From Sphingomonas sp. IBVSS2 (GTDB lineage: Bacteria; Pseudomonadota; Alphaproteobacteria; Sphingomonadales; Sphingomonadaceae), in contig NZ_NFUR01000004.1 in the NCBI RefSeq assembly GCF_002127225.1, positions 248,001 through 312,000 of the forward strand: a stretch of 64,000 bases of DNA, given 5' to 3'. The notes beneath the pieces were generated by a model. It ran no database searches and had not been told where the DNA came from. It saw only the letters and a list, made by a program, of their open reading frames with translations. How positions within the stretch are numbered: the stretch's first letter is position 1; the number at the start of each line of letters is the position of its first letter. Position numbers and translations under genes: made by a program. Shown here piece after piece: positions 40,965 to 49,941 of this stretch.

Positions 40965-41069
40965 CTAGCGACAGGGATCCCGGAATCCGGCGATGGGATG
41001 GGGCGTTTCGCTGCGCGGCAGGCGGAGCAGCGCGGCGAGGGCGAGGGTGAGCGCGAGAAGCGCGGTCAT
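40965..41069 (-). CDS. Possible 34-aa single-helix peptide
   Basis: A very short ORF: ATG at 41069, TAG at 40967-40965. The product is one hydrophobic helix (MTALLALTLALAALLRL) and a polar tail ending RDPCR. It lies 9 nt downstream of the 67-aa gene on the same strand. The stop codon falls in an inverted repeat (GGATCCCT, AGGGATCC). Support is only hydrophobicity and position; it may be noncoding. Confidence 0.25.
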   Translation of the reverse strand: MTALLALTLALAALLRLPRSETPHPIAGFRDPCR

Positions 41070-41078
41070 GGCCGGGCA

Positions 41079-41282
41079 TCAGTGCGACAGGATCGAATGG
41101 AGCGGCGTGGTGGCGAGCACCATGCGGGCGCCGGGAAAGGCCCGGCATTCGGACAGGGCGAAGCGGACCGCCGCATCGCGCGAGCGGAACAGGCCCTCGA
41201 GCAATCCGCCCTCTTCCTGCACCACCCAATGGCCCTGGCTGTCCTGGCCGACGCGCAGGACATGTTCGGAACGCGAAACCAT
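41079..41282 (-). CDS. Small DUF2188-like protein (67 aa)
   Basis: A 67-residue soluble protein: HVLRVGQDSQGHWVVQEEGGLLEGLFRSRDAAVRFALSE then ARMVLATTP. The layout of a strand pair with WVVQ, followed by a helix rich in Ala (RDAAVRFALSE), is that of small DUF2188-type proteins of unknown role. CGGGGAG lies just before the ATG at 41282. It is divergent from cysteine synthase; the 170-nt gap between them holds a 13-nt palindrome GACGAATTTCGTC (41342-41354) and no other gene that I can see. Confidence 0.6.
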   Translation of the reverse strand: MVSRSEHVLRVGQDSQGHWVVQEEGGLLEGLFRSRDAAVRFALSECRAFPGARMVLATTPLHSILSH

Positions 41283-41452
41283 ATGCACTCCCCGGATGTG
41301 GAACGGAGCGCGAGATAGGGGGCTTCCCCGTTAAGCTTCGAGACGAATTTCGTCCGCCCGCATAAGGGTTCCGTAAAGGCGGAAAGCCCGGCTTCGCCAT
41401 GCCCTGCCAGCGCTTGCTTGCGGCGCGGCGGAAAGCGCTCCATCTAGCGGCC

Positions 41453-42445
41453 ATGCATTCGACATCCGATACGCTGGCACTGATCGGCAACACGCCCCTG
41501 GTGCGCCTGAAGGGGCCGAGCGAAGCCACGGGCTGCGAGATCTACGGCAAGTGCGAGTTCGCCAATCCCGGCGCGTCGGTGAAGGACCGGGCGGCGCTGT
41601 TCATCGTCAAGGACGCCGAGGAGCGCGGGCTGATCGGTCCGGGCGGCTGCATCGTCGAGGGGACGGCGGGCAATACCGGCATCGGCCTGGCGCTGGTCGC
41701 CAACGCCAAGGGCTATCGCACGATCATCGTGATGCCCGAGACCCAGAGCCGCGAGAAGATGGACACGCTGCGCGCGCTCGGCGCCGAGCTGGTGCTGGTG
41801 CCGGCGGCGCCCTATTCGAACCCGGGCCACTTCGTGCACACCTCCCGGCGGATCGCCGAGGAGACGCCCAATGCGATCTGGGCCAACCAGTTCGACAATA
41901 CCGCCAACCGCAAGGCGCATATCGTCGGCACCGCCGAGGAGATCTGGGCGCAGATGGACGGGCGGATCGACGGTTTCACCTGCGCGGCGGGTACCGGGGG
42001 CACGATCGCCGGCGTCGGGCTGGGGCTCAAGGCCAGGGACGAGAATGTCTGCATCGCGCTCAGCGATCCGCACGGCGCGGCGCTCTACAGCTATTATGCG
42101 TGCGGCGAGCTGAAGGCCGAGGGCAGCTCGGTCGCCGAAGGCATCGGCCAGGGGCGGATCACCGGCAATCTCGAGGGCGCGCCGATCGATGCGCAGTTCC
42201 GCATCTCCGACGAGGAGGGATTGGCGTGGGTCGAGCGGCTGCTCAAGGAAGAAGGGCTCTGCCTGGGCCTGTCCTCGGGAATCAACGTGGCCGGCGCGGT
42301 GCGGCTGGCGCGTGAGCTGGGACCGGGCAAGCGCATCGCGACGATCCTGTGCGACACGGGTTTTCGTTACCTTTCAACGCTCTACAGTGCAGAATGGCTC
42401 GCATCCAAGGGATTGCCGGTCCCGGAGTGGCTCGTACAAGAGTGA
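41453..42445 (+). CDS. cysK: Cysteine synthase A-type enzyme
   Basis: A 330-residue PLP-dependent fold II enzyme converting O-acetylserine and sulphide to cysteine. The PLP lysine is in NPGASVKDRAA, the substrate loop is GTAGNTG, and the phosphate-binding loop AAGTGGTIAG is intact. The C-terminal LGLSSGINVAGAVRLARELG and ILCDTGFRYLSTLY are typical. SVKDRAA and the C-terminal features are shared with the sphingomonad/alphaproteobacterial CysK-like group, so a related beta-substitution substrate cannot be excluded. The ATG at 41453 is chosen where homology starts. A possible hairpin GCCCC...GGGGC follows the stop. Confidence 0.87.
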   Translation: MHSTSDTLALIGNTPLVRLKGPSEATGCEIYGKCEFANPGASVKDRAALFIVKDAEERGLIGPGGCIVEGTAGNTGIGLALVANAKGYRTIIVMPETQSREKMDTLRALGAELVLVPAAPYSNPGHFVHTSRRIAEETPNAIWANQFDNTANRKAHIVGTAEEIWAQMDGRIDGFTCAAGTGGTIAGVGLGLKARDENVCIALSDPHGAALYSYYACGELKAEGSSVAEGIGQGRITGNLEGAPIDAQFRISDEEGLAWVERLLKEEGLCLGLSSGINVAGAVRLARELGPGKRIATILCDTGFRYLSTLYSAEWLASKGLPVPEWLVQE

Positions 42446-42496
42446 ACGCCCCATCTTGGCAACGGGGCAGTTCGGCGTTACATTTATGCAACAGAT

Positions 42497-42826
42497 ATGA
42501 GCGTGGGTTCGCCTGATACCGCCCAGACGATGCAACGTATCTACGTTGGTCTGACGGGGCTCGCCGTGGTTACGGTGCTGATCGTGCTGGCGAGCGCGGT
42601 CGTCGCATGGCGTGCGAACGACATGCCGGTCTCCGCGGTCGGCGCTTCCAACTCGGCCGTCGTCGCCAACATGACGGCCCTGGGCAATTCGTTGGGCGAG
42701 AAGACCAAGGAAGAGCCGCTCGCCGAACTGGGCGCGGCGCCCAGTACCACCTCGACCGAGAAGGTCGATGCCGCGGCGATCGCGCGCCGGCAGCAGGAAG
42801 CCCAGCAGAACGGCGAGGCGCGCTGA
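42497..42826 (+). CDS. Small membrane-anchored protein, unknown
   Basis: A 109-residue protein with one membrane helix (about 15-38, IYVGLTGLAVVTVLIVLASAVVAW). The periplasmic or cytoplasmic tail is Ala/Glu/Thr rich (LGNSLGEKTKEEPLAELGAAPSTTSTEKVDAAAIARRQQEAQ), probably disordered. I do not recognise a family. It is the last gene before the dcw promoter region and reads in the same direction, but 599 nt separate it from mraZ. No clear ribosome binding site precedes the ATG. Confidence 0.6.
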   Translation: MSVGSPDTAQTMQRIYVGLTGLAVVTVLIVLASAVVAWRANDMPVSAVGASNSAVVANMTALGNSLGEKTKEEPLAELGAAPSTTSTEKVDAAAIARRQQEAQQNGEAR

Positions 42827-43425
42827 TCTCGGCTGCCCCTGCGGCCCCGGAGATTTGGCCCCACCGGCGCAGGGAAATCGCCCGGGTTCCTCGCCCGCAG
42901 TGACGCGGCGGGCATGGGGCGGCTCGACTGTCCACAATTTCCTTGCGGCTCGCGCCTGAAACGCCTTGAATCCCGGGAAAATCGGTTGACGCACACCCGT
43001 TTTCACGGCGACTCGCTGGATTTCTGCGGTTTCCTGCAAGCATGAGGCTGGTTGGGCGAAAAGGCTTTTGCTAGGCATGGAGCAGGAAAAGCGGGGAAAT
43101 TGCGTCACTTGGCGATTTCCCGGGATCGGGCGGGATTGCGCCCCACTTTCCGGAATTATCCGTAGCGATTGGGTTCATTTACGGAGGCGTTGTTGAAACA
43201 AACAAAGAACAAAAGCCGATTCTAAGTAAAACACCGCCGAAAATCGGGGCTTGGTGGGGCAAATTCCCGCTCTATCCCCAATTCTCCCGTTGTATCCCCG
43301 AGCGCTTGTTGGTAAAACGAGATGCTTAAAGGGGGCACACCCTTTTCACCGTCATTTGAAGCGCCGGGCCCGGCCGTGGGGGCTGATTCCGGAGACGGGG
43401 AAGCTGTGCCCATTGGGGTATTGGC
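42827..43425. other. 599-nt intergenic region upstream of the dcw cluster
   Basis: No convincing gene. The centre (about 43185-43240) is conspicuously A-rich for this genome (GTTGTTGAAACAAACAAAG). Four C-runs spaced exactly 10 nt follow at 43265-43299. A small hairpin AAAGGG/CCCTTT lies at 43327-43344, between these repeats and mraZ. The region most likely holds the dcw promoter; I could not fix a convincing -35/-10 pair. I checked for RNase P RNA, which lies upstream of mraZ in some alphaproteobacteria, and saw none of its conserved blocks. Confidence 0.7.
43265..43299. promoter_or_regulatory. Candidate MraZ boxes (four 10-bp-spaced repeats)
   Basis: C-runs begin at 43266, 43276, 43286 and 43296. 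On the minus strand this reads GGGGA-N5-CGGGA-N5-GGGGA-N5-CGGGA, the same period as the TGGGN-N5 repeats bound by MraZ in other bacteria. The array ends 127 nt before mraZ, so autoregulation of the dcw cluster is the natural reading. Confidence 0.7.
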
Positions 43426-43911
43426 GTGGCGGATAGGGAGCTCTTCGAGGGATTTGCGCTCCAGGCGGTGGACCAGAAGGGCCGCGTCGCCATCCCCGCC
43501 GACCTGCGCAACGCCGCCGAGCGCAATTCCGACATCCGCCAGATCGTCGTGGGCCTGCATCCCTATGATCCGTGCCTATCGGCGCACGACCTCTCCTGGT
43601 CCAAGGAGAAATATGAGCGGATCGACCGCAAGGAGCAGCAGGCTGCCGATCGCGGCGAGGATGCCGATTACAAGGCGAAGCGCCGTGCCTTCGGCCAGGT
43701 CGAGAAGGCGCCGTACGACGATTCCGGCCGTTTCGTGATCCCGCCCTTCTTCCGCATGAAGGCGGGCATCCAGAAATGGGCGCTGTTCTACGGCAGCGGC
43801 GAGACCTTCGACATCTGGGCGCCGGAGCGCCTGATGAGCGACGCGCAGGTGGACCCGACGCTGCGCGAGATCTGCGAGTATCTGTGCCAGGCGAAGGGAG
43901 TGAAGCTGTGA
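43426..43911 (+). CDS. mraZ: Transcriptional regulator MraZ
   Basis: A 161-residue MraZ protein with two tandem AbrB-like half-domains. The first has [17 protein letters not shown] (about 12-28), the second [20 protein letters not shown] (about 95-115), each with the family DxxGR core. MraZ forms ring-shaped oligomers that bind repeats upstream of its own gene and control the dcw cluster; candidate repeats are seen 127 nt upstream. The start is GTG at 43426. The stop overlaps the rsmH start (GTGA). Confidence 0.92.
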   Translation: MADRELFEGFALQAVDQKGRVAIPADLRNAAERNSDIRQIVVGLHPYDPCLSAHDLSWSKEKYERIDRKEQQAADRGEDADYKAKRRAFGQVEKAPYDDSGRFVIPPFFRMKAGIQKWALFYGSGETFDIWAPERLMSDAQVDPTLREICEYLCQAKGVKL

Positions 43912-44861
43912 GCTCCCCTACCCAGCCGCATGTCCCGGTGCTGCTCGACGAAGTGGTCGACGGCCTCGCCCCTGTGCCCGGCGAGCGCCATGTCGACTGC
44001 ACGTTCGGTGCCGGCGGCTACACCAACGCCATCCTCGAGCGGGGTGCCGAGGTGGCCGCCTTCGATCGCGACCCCCGTGCGATCGAGGGCGGCCAAACCC
44101 TCGTCTCCCATGCGGATGGCCGGCTGATCCTGATCGAGGCGCCGTTCAGCCAGCTGGAGGGCGAGCTCGAGCGGCGCGGCCTCGTGCCGGTCGACGGCGT
44201 GACGATGGACATCGGCGTCTCGTCGATGCAGCTCGACCAGGCCGAGCGCGGCTTCTCCTTCCAGCAGGAGGGGCCGCTCGACATGCGCATGGCCGGCGAG
44301 GGGATGACCGCGGCGGAGTGGCTGAATTCGGCCGACGAGGGCGAGATCGCCGACATACTCTATCAATATGGCGAGGAGCCGCGCGCGCGCCGCGTCGCGA
44401 GCGCGATCGTGCGCGCCCGGCCGCTGGTGACGACCACCGATCTCGCCAATGTCGTCCGCCGCGCGCTCGGCCACAAGCCGCACGACAAGAAGGATCCCTC
44501 GACCCGGACGTTCCAGGCGGTGCGCATCTTCATCAACCGCGAGCTCGACGAACTGGCCGAAGGGCTGGCCGCGGCCGAGCGGGTGCTCAAGCCCGGCGGC
44601 CGGCTGGCGGTGGTGACCTTCCACAGCCTGGAGGATCGCCTGGTGAAGCGCTTCCTGCGCGAGCGCAGCGGCAGCGAGCCCGCCGGCTCGCGCCACCGTC
44701 CCGCGGTCGGCCCGCGCGCCGAGCCCAGCTTCGAACCTCCCGCCAAGGCCGTGCGGCCGGGCGATGACGAGGTCGCCCGTAATCCGCGTGCCCGTTCGGC
44801 GACGCTGCGCGTGGCGCGGCGGACCGCGGCGGCGCCGTGGTCCAGTGAAGGAGTAGCGTGA
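43908..44861 (+). CDS. rsmH: 16S rRNA (cytosine1402-N4)-methyltransferase
   Basis: A 317-residue SAM-dependent methyltransferase (RsmH/MraW) modifying C1402 in the ribosomal decoding centre. Family landmarks: [13 protein letters not shown], the SAM loop [42 protein letters not shown], the [14 protein letters not shown] segment and [14 protein letters not shown]. The start is GTG, overlapping the mraZ stop by 3 nt. It is second in the dcw cluster, and ftsL follows 1 nt after its stop. Confidence 0.95.
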   Translation: MSSPTQPHVPVLLDEVVDGLAPVPGERHVDCTFGAGGYTNAILERGAEVAAFDRDPRAIEGGQTLVSHADGRLILIEAPFSQLEGELERRGLVPVDGVTMDIGVSSMQLDQAERGFSFQQEGPLDMRMAGEGMTAAEWLNSADEGEIADILYQYGEEPRARRVASAIVRARPLVTTTDLANVVRRALGHKPHDKKDPSTRTFQAVRIFINRELDELAEGLAAAERVLKPGGRLAVVTFHSLEDRLVKRFLRERSGSEPAGSRHRPAVGPRAEPSFEPPAKAVRPGDDEVARNPRARSATLRVARRTAAAPWSSEGVA

Positions 44862-44862
44862 G

Positions 44863-45447
44863 ATGGCGGTTCAGAGCTTCAAGGGACTGGGGTGGCTCCT
44901 CTGCGCCGTTGTGGTGGCGCCGGCGTGCTACATGGTCAATTCGCACGGCGCGGCCGAGCAGGCCAAGCTCAACGCGATGAAGGGCGCGATCCTGCAGGCG
45001 CAGAAGGACATTCGCGGGCTGGAGACCGAATTCCAGACGCGCGCCAACCTGGCCCAGATCGAGCGCTGGAACGGCGACGTGCTGGCGCTCGCCGCGCCGG
45101 CGCCCGGCCAGTATCTGGCGAGCGAGACGGCGCTGGCCAGCCTCGACCAGCCCGCGCAGATCCAGAATGCTTCGCTGATCGTTCCGGCCGGCGCGCCTGG
45201 GGCTCACTCCGTCGCAGCAGTGGCGACGGCGGCGGCAACGCCGGTGCAGGCGGCCCCGGCACCGCAGCCGGGCCCGGCTTCGGCGCCGTCGGGCAAGAGC
45301 GTGGCGCAGCAGGACAGGGAACTTCACGACCTCATGAAGAAGGCGGACAGGCGCGCGGTGGCAATGGTGGACAAGGGCGTGCTCAGCACCTCGACCATCG
45401 ACGACCTGAAGAAGCTGGCGCAGCGCGAGAAGCTGGCGCTCCGTTGA
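44863..45447 (+). CDS. ftsL: Cell division protein FtsL-like
   Basis: A 194-residue bitopic membrane protein at the ftsL position. A short cytoplasmic N-terminus, one helix (about 9-26, GWLLCAVVVAPACYMV) and a periplasmic coiled-coil-like segment (about 30-65, LNAMKGAILQAQKDIRGLETEFQTRANLAQIERWNGDVLAL) match FtsL, which joins FtsB and FtsQ to activate FtsWI. An Ala/Pro-rich stretch (about 105-145) and a charged C-terminal helix make it longer than classical FtsL. The identification rests on topology and position between rsmH and ftsI more than sequence. Confidence 0.8.
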   Translation: MAVQSFKGLGWLLCAVVVAPACYMVNSHGAAEQAKLNAMKGAILQAQKDIRGLETEFQTRANLAQIERWNGDVLALAAPAPGQYLASETALASLDQPAQIQNASLIVPAGAPGAHSVAAVATAAATPVQAAPAPQPGPASAPSGKSVAQQDRELHDLMKKADRRAVAMVDKGVLSTSTIDDLKKLAQREKLALR

Positions 45448-47159
45448 TCGTCGTCGTCGCCCCGCCGGCTCGCAAGGGCCGTACGGGCGATGCCCGTCAG
45501 GCGCTTGTCGCCACGGCCCAGGTGCGACTGATGATCCTGTCGATCCTGTTCGGATTCGGCATGCTGGTGGTGATCGGCAAGCTGGCGCTGCTCGCGCTCT
45601 GGGCGGAGCCCGCCACCGCGCGCGACATCGCCACCACCCTGGTGCCCCCGCGCGGCGACATCACCGACCGGCGCGGCGCGCCGCTCGCGCGCTCGATCGA
45701 TTCCTGGACGATCGCCATTCATCCCAACCAGGTGATCGGCGACAAGGCCGAGCTGGCGCACCGCCTGGCCGAGCTGATCCCGGAGCAAAGCGCCGAGCGC
45801 TATTTCGCGCTGCTCAAGTCGGGGGGCAGCTTCGCCTATCTGAAGCGCCGGGCCATGCCGGAGCTGGTGGGTGCGGTGAATGCGCTCGGCCAGCCGGCGA
45901 TCGAGTTCCAGCGCGAGAACGACCGGCTCTATCCGCAATCGACGCTGGCCGCGCACGTGCTCGGCTATATCGATAGCACCGGCCATGGTCGCTACGGCAT
46001 GGAGCGCGTGCTCGATGCGCAGCTGAGCGATCCGGCGCGCCGGGGCGAGCCCGTAGCGCTGTCGCTCGACCTGCGGGTGCAAGCCGCGCTGGAGAACGAG
46101 CTGGGCACGGCGATGACGCAGCTCCAGGCGCGGGGCGCCGCCGGCGTGATCCTGGACGTGCATACCGGCGAGGTGATCGCGATGACTTCGCTCCCCGCCT
46201 TCAATCCCAACGCGATCGCCGGCCCGCCGCCGCGCAACAATGTGACGCAGAGCGTCTATGAGCTGGGATCGACCTTCAAGCCGATCGCCGTCGCCGCCGC
46301 GATCGACACCGGCACGATCACGTCGATGTCGCGCCGGTTCGACGCGACCGTGCCGCTGCAGGTGGGCCGCTTCAAGATCCACGACGATCCGGGCGACGAG
46401 CAGTTCCGCTGGCTCAACATCCCGGAGACGCTGATCTATTCCTCCAACATCGCCACCGCGCGCATCGCCGACGAGCTGGGCGCGGAGAAGATGCAGGAGA
46501 TCTTCCGCCGCTTCGGCTTCGACCGGAAGCCGGAGATCGAGCTCGATGCCAGCGCCAAGCCGCTCTGGCCGTCGAGCTGGGGGCGGATCACGGTGATGAC
46601 GACGGCCTATGGGCACGGCATCGCAGTGACGCCGCTGCACCTCGCCACGGCCTATGCCACGATGGTCAATGGCGGAATCCTGCGCCCCGCGACGTTGCGC
46701 AAGGTCGATCCCGCGCATCCGCCCGAGGGCAAGCGCGTGCTCCAGCAGGCGACGAGCGACCGGATGCGCCAGTTGCTCCGCCTGATCGTGCTCAAGGGCA
46801 CCGGCCGCAAGGGCGAGGCACCCGGCTTCCGCATCGCCGGCAAGACCGGCACCGCCGAGGCTGCGAGCGAAGGTGGTTACGACAAGCATCGCAACGTTTC
46901 GACCTTCGCGGCGGCTTTCCCCATCGACGCACCGCGCTATGTGATGATCGCCATGCTCGATTCGCCCAAAGCCAACCCCTCGATCGGCGTCTATCGCACG
47001 ACCGCTGCGTGGACGGTGGCGCCCGTGGTCGCCCGGGTGGTGAGCCGTACCGGCTCGCTGCTCGGCGTGATGCCCGACGCCAATCGCGACATCGACGAGC
47101 GCGAGCTGCTGCCGCTGATCTGGGCGGGGCCAGGCGCCGACAAGAAGGATCCCGAATGA
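45444..47159 (+). CDS. ftsI: Septal peptidoglycan transpeptidase (PBP3)
   Basis: A 571-residue class B penicillin-binding protein. One N-terminal membrane helix (about 30-50), a dimerisation/pedestal domain (PPRGDITDRRGAPLARS), and the transpeptidase domain with nucleophile Ser276 in GSTFKP, SSN at 333-335 and KTGT at 467-470. It crosslinks septal peptidoglycan with FtsW. The TTG at 45444 overlaps the ftsL stop (TTGA), so translation is coupled; internal GTG codons nearby are alternatives. murE follows with an ATGA overlap. Confidence 0.94.
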   Translation: MIVVVAPPARKGRTGDARQALVATAQVRLMILSILFGFGMLVVIGKLALLALWAEPATARDIATTLVPPRGDITDRRGAPLARSIDSWTIAIHPNQVIGDKAELAHRLAELIPEQSAERYFALLKSGGSFAYLKRRAMPELVGAVNALGQPAIEFQRENDRLYPQSTLAAHVLGYIDSTGHGRYGMERVLDAQLSDPARRGEPVALSLDLRVQAALENELGTAMTQLQARGAAGVILDVHTGEVIAMTSLPAFNPNAIAGPPPRNNVTQSVYELGSTFKPIAVAAAIDTGTITSMSRRFDATVPLQVGRFKIHDDPGDEQFRWLNIPETLIYSSNIATARIADELGAEKMQEIFRRFGFDRKPEIELDASAKPLWPSSWGRITVMTTAYGHGIAVTPLHLATAYATMVNGGILRPATLRKVDPAHPPEGKRVLQQATSDRMRQLLRLIVLKGTGRKGEAPGFRIAGKTGTAEAASEGGYDKHRNVSTFAAAFPIDAPRYVMIAMLDSPKANPSIGVYRTTAAWTVAPVVARVVSRTGSLLGVMPDANRDIDERELLPLIWAGPGADKKDPE

Positions 47160-48571
47160 AACTGGGCACGCTGACGGAAGGCGGGGGGGACGCCGTCGTC
47201 ACCGGATTTGCCATCGATCATCGCAAGGTGGCGCCCGGCACCATATTCGGCGCGTTCGAAGGCGCGCGCTTCAACGGCGAGGATTTCATTCCCGATGCCG
47301 TGAAGGCCGGCGCCGTCGCCATCGTCGCGCGGCCCGGCGCGAGGGTGGAGGGGGCGGTCCACATCGCCGACGCGAACCCGCGCGAGAAATTCGCCCGGCT
47401 GGCCGCGCGCTTCTTCGCGCCTTTCCCGGCGACCGCGGTGGCGGTGACGGGAACCAACGGCAAGACTTCCACTGTGGAGATGACGCGCCAACTGTGGCGG
47501 ATGCGGGGCTTCCACGCCGCCTCGATCGGCACGCTCGGCGTCACCACCGCCGACGACACGGTGAGCACCGGGCTGACCACGCCGGATATCGTCACCTTCC
47601 TCTCCAATGTCGCCGGGCTGGCGCGCGAAGGCGTGAGCCATGTCGCGTTCGAGGCATCGTCGCACGGCCTGTCGCAATATCGCACCGAAGGCCTGCCGGT
47701 GCGCGCGGCGGCGTTCACCAATCTCAGCCGCGACCATCTCGACTATCATGGCGACATGGCCGCCTATTTCCACGCCAAGCTGCGCCTGTTCGCCGATGTG
47801 CTGGATCCGGACGGGGTGGCGGTGGTGTGGGCGGACGATCCGCACAGCCCGCGAGTCGAGGAACTGGCGCGGATGCGCGGCAATCGGCTGGTCACCGTGG
47901 GCGAACATGGCGAAACGCTCAAGCTGGTCGCCCGCGATCCGACGCTGCTCGGCCAGGGGCTGACGATCGAGGCCGGGGGCGAGACCTATCGGGTGAACCT
48001 GCCGCTGATCGGCGCCTATCAGGCCGCCAATGCGCTGGTCGCGGCGGGGCTGGTGATCGCGACCGGCGGTGACGTCGTTCAGACGCTGGGCGACCTCAGC
48101 CGGCTGCAGCCGGTGCGGGGGCGCCTGGAGCGTGCGGCGATCACCAGGCAGGGTGCGCCGGTCTATGTCGACTATGCGCATACGCCCGACGCGCTCGAAG
48201 CGGCGATCGCGGCGCTCAAGCCGCACACCGGGGGGCGGCTGATCATCGTGTTCGGCGCGGGCGGCGACCGCGACACCGGCAAGCGCGCGCCGATGGGGCA
48301 GGCGGCGGCCGCCGGCGCGGACCTGGTGATCGTGACCGACGACAATCCGCGTTCCGAGGACCCGGCGGCGATCCGTGCCCAGGTGCTCGAGGGGGCACCC
48401 CAGGCGATCGAGATCGGCGGCCGGCGCGAGGCGATCAGGGCGGCGATCGACATGGCCGGCAGCGAGGACATCGTGCTCATCGCCGGCAAGGGCCATGAGC
48501 AGGGCCAGATCGTCGGCGACATGGTGCTGCCCTTCGACGACGTCGCCGTGGCGCGGGAGTGCGCTGCGTGA
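47156..48571 (+). CDS. murE: UDP-MurNAc-L-Ala-D-Glu:meso-diaminopimelate ligase
   Basis: A 471-residue Mur ligase adding the third stem-peptide residue. The ATP P-loop is VTGTNGKTSTVEM, the substrate loop includes FEASSHGL, NLSRDHLDYHG is the carbamylated-Lys neighbourhood, and the C-terminal YAHTPDALE and DDNPRSEDP are present. DNPR is the motif of enzymes that use meso-diaminopimelate, as expected for a Gram-negative. It starts by ATGA overlap with ftsI and ends by GTGA overlap with murF. Confidence 0.96.
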   Translation: MKLGTLTEGGGDAVVTGFAIDHRKVAPGTIFGAFEGARFNGEDFIPDAVKAGAVAIVARPGARVEGAVHIADANPREKFARLAARFFAPFPATAVAVTGTNGKTSTVEMTRQLWRMRGFHAASIGTLGVTTADDTVSTGLTTPDIVTFLSNVAGLAREGVSHVAFEASSHGLSQYRTEGLPVRAAAFTNLSRDHLDYHGDMAAYFHAKLRLFADVLDPDGVAVVWADDPHSPRVEELARMRGNRLVTVGEHGETLKLVARDPTLLGQGLTIEAGGETYRVNLPLIGAYQAANALVAAGLVIATGGDVVQTLGDLSRLQPVRGRLERAAITRQGAPVYVDYAHTPDALEAAIAALKPHTGGRLIIVFGAGGDRDTGKRAPMGQAAAAGADLVIVTDDNPRSEDPAAIRAQVLEGAPQAIEIGGRREAIRAAIDMAGSEDIVLIAGKGHEQGQIVGDMVLPFDDVAVARECAA

Positions 48572-49941
48572 GGCTGTGGACCGCAGACGAGATCGCCGCG
48601 GCGACCGGCGGCACGGCCTCGGTCGCGTTCGAGGCCTCGGGCGTGACCTTCGATTCCCGCGAAGTCGGGCAGGGCGACCTGTTCCTGGCGCTGAAGGGCG
48701 AGGCGACCGACGGGCATCGCTATCTCGACCAGGCCTTTGCGCAGGGCGCGGCGGGGGCGCTGGTTTCGGAACCCACGCCGCACCCGCATGTCCGCGTGGC
48801 GGATACCATTCGGGCGCTCGACGCGCTGGGCGTCGCGGCGCGCGGGCGGATGCAGGGCCAGGTGATCGGAGTCACCGGCTCGGCCGGCAAGACCGGCACC
48901 AAGGAAGCGCTGTTCGCGGCGCTCGACCGCAATGCGCCCGGCGCGGCCCACCGCTCGGTCAAGAGCTACAACAACCATACCGGCGTGCCGCTCAGCCTGG
49001 CGCGCATGCCGCGCACGGCACGCTATGGCGTGTTCGAGATGGGCATGAACCATGCCGGCGAGCTGGCCGCGCTGACGCGGCTGGTGCGCCCCCATGTCGC
49101 CATCGTCACCACCATCGCCCCTGCGCATCTGGGCTTCTTCGCGAGCGAAGAGGCGATCGCCGACGCCAAGGGCGAGATCTTCCAGGGGCTGGAGCCCGGC
49201 GGCACCGCGATCGTGCCGTTCGACAATCCGCATCGCGACCGGCTGATCGCAGCCGCGAGGCCCCATGCGGGGAAGATCGTCACCTTCGGCTTGGGGGAGG
49301 GCGCCGACTATCGCGCCGTCGAGACGATGCGCACCCGCACCGGCGCCACCTTCGTCACGGCCCGTTTCGGCCAGCGCGAGCTGAGCTTCACCCTGTCCCA
49401 GCCGGGCGCGCACTGGGTATCGAACGCGATGGCGATCCTCGCCGCCGTCGACGCCGTGGGCGGCGATCTCGAGCTGGCGGGCCTGGCGCTCGCGGAACTG
49501 GGCGGGCTGGCGGGGCGCGGGGCGCGGCGCATGGTGCCGGTGCGCGGCGGCGAGGCGCTGGTGATCGACGAGAGCTACAACGCCAATCCCGCCTCGATGC
49601 GCGCCACGCTGGAAGTGCTGGCGCACGAGCAGGGCCGCAAGCTGGCGGTGCTCGGCGAGATGCGCGAGCTCGGCGTGCATTCGGCGGCCTTCCACGCCGA
49701 ACTCTCGGGCCCGATCGAAGCGGCGGGCGTCGATTATGCCATTCTCGTCGGCGAAGCGATGCTTCCGCTCGCGGAGGCGCTTGAGGGACGCGTCGATTTC
49801 GTCCATGTGCCCGACGCGGTGACCGCGCTGGGCAGGCTCGACGACATGCTCCAGGCGGGGGACGCGGTTCTCATAAAAGGGTCGAACGGCGTGCGGCTTG
49901 GGTCGGTGGTCGCGGCATTGGCGGAAAGGGCACCTGCCTGA
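48568..49941 (+). CDS. murF: UDP-MurNAc-tripeptide:D-Ala-D-Ala ligase
   Basis: A 457-residue Mur ligase completing the pentapeptide. It has an N-terminal UDP-binding domain ([20 protein letters not shown]), the P-loop [41 protein letters not shown], and the C-terminal [19 protein letters not shown] and LGEMRELG. The start is GTG, overlapping the murE stop; its last base is the first base of the mraY ATG (TGATG). Confidence 0.96.
   Translation: MRLWTADEIAAATGGTASVAFEASGVTFDSREVGQGDLFLALKGEATDGHRYLDQAFAQGAAGALVSEPTPHPHVRVADTIRALDALGVAARGRMQGQVIGVTGSAGKTGTKEALFAALDRNAPGAAHRSVKSYNNHTGVPLSLARMPRTARYGVFEMGMNHAGELAALTRLVRPHVAIVTTIAPAHLGFFASEEAIADAKGEIFQGLEPGGTAIVPFDNPHRDRLIAAARPHAGKIVTFGLGEGADYRAVETMRTRTGATFVTARFGQRELSFTLSQPGAHWVSNAMAILAAVDAVGGDLELAGLALAELGGLAGRGARRMVPVRGGEALVIDESYNANPASMRATLEVLAHEQGRKLAVLGEMRELGVHSAAFHAELSGPIEAAGVDYAILVGEAMLPLAEALEGRVDFVHVPDAVTALGRLDDMLQAGDAVLIKGSNGVRLGSVVAALAERAPA

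Noticed and set aside
42374..43108. 244-codon minus-strand ORF across the gap before mraZ
   Set aside because: No recognisable domain, overlaps cysK and the 109-aa gene in antisense, and has no ribosome binding site.
42827..43425. RNase P RNA or another structured RNA upstream of mraZ
   Set aside because: None of the conserved RNase P blocks are visible; only promoter-like AT-rich DNA and the MraZ-like repeats.
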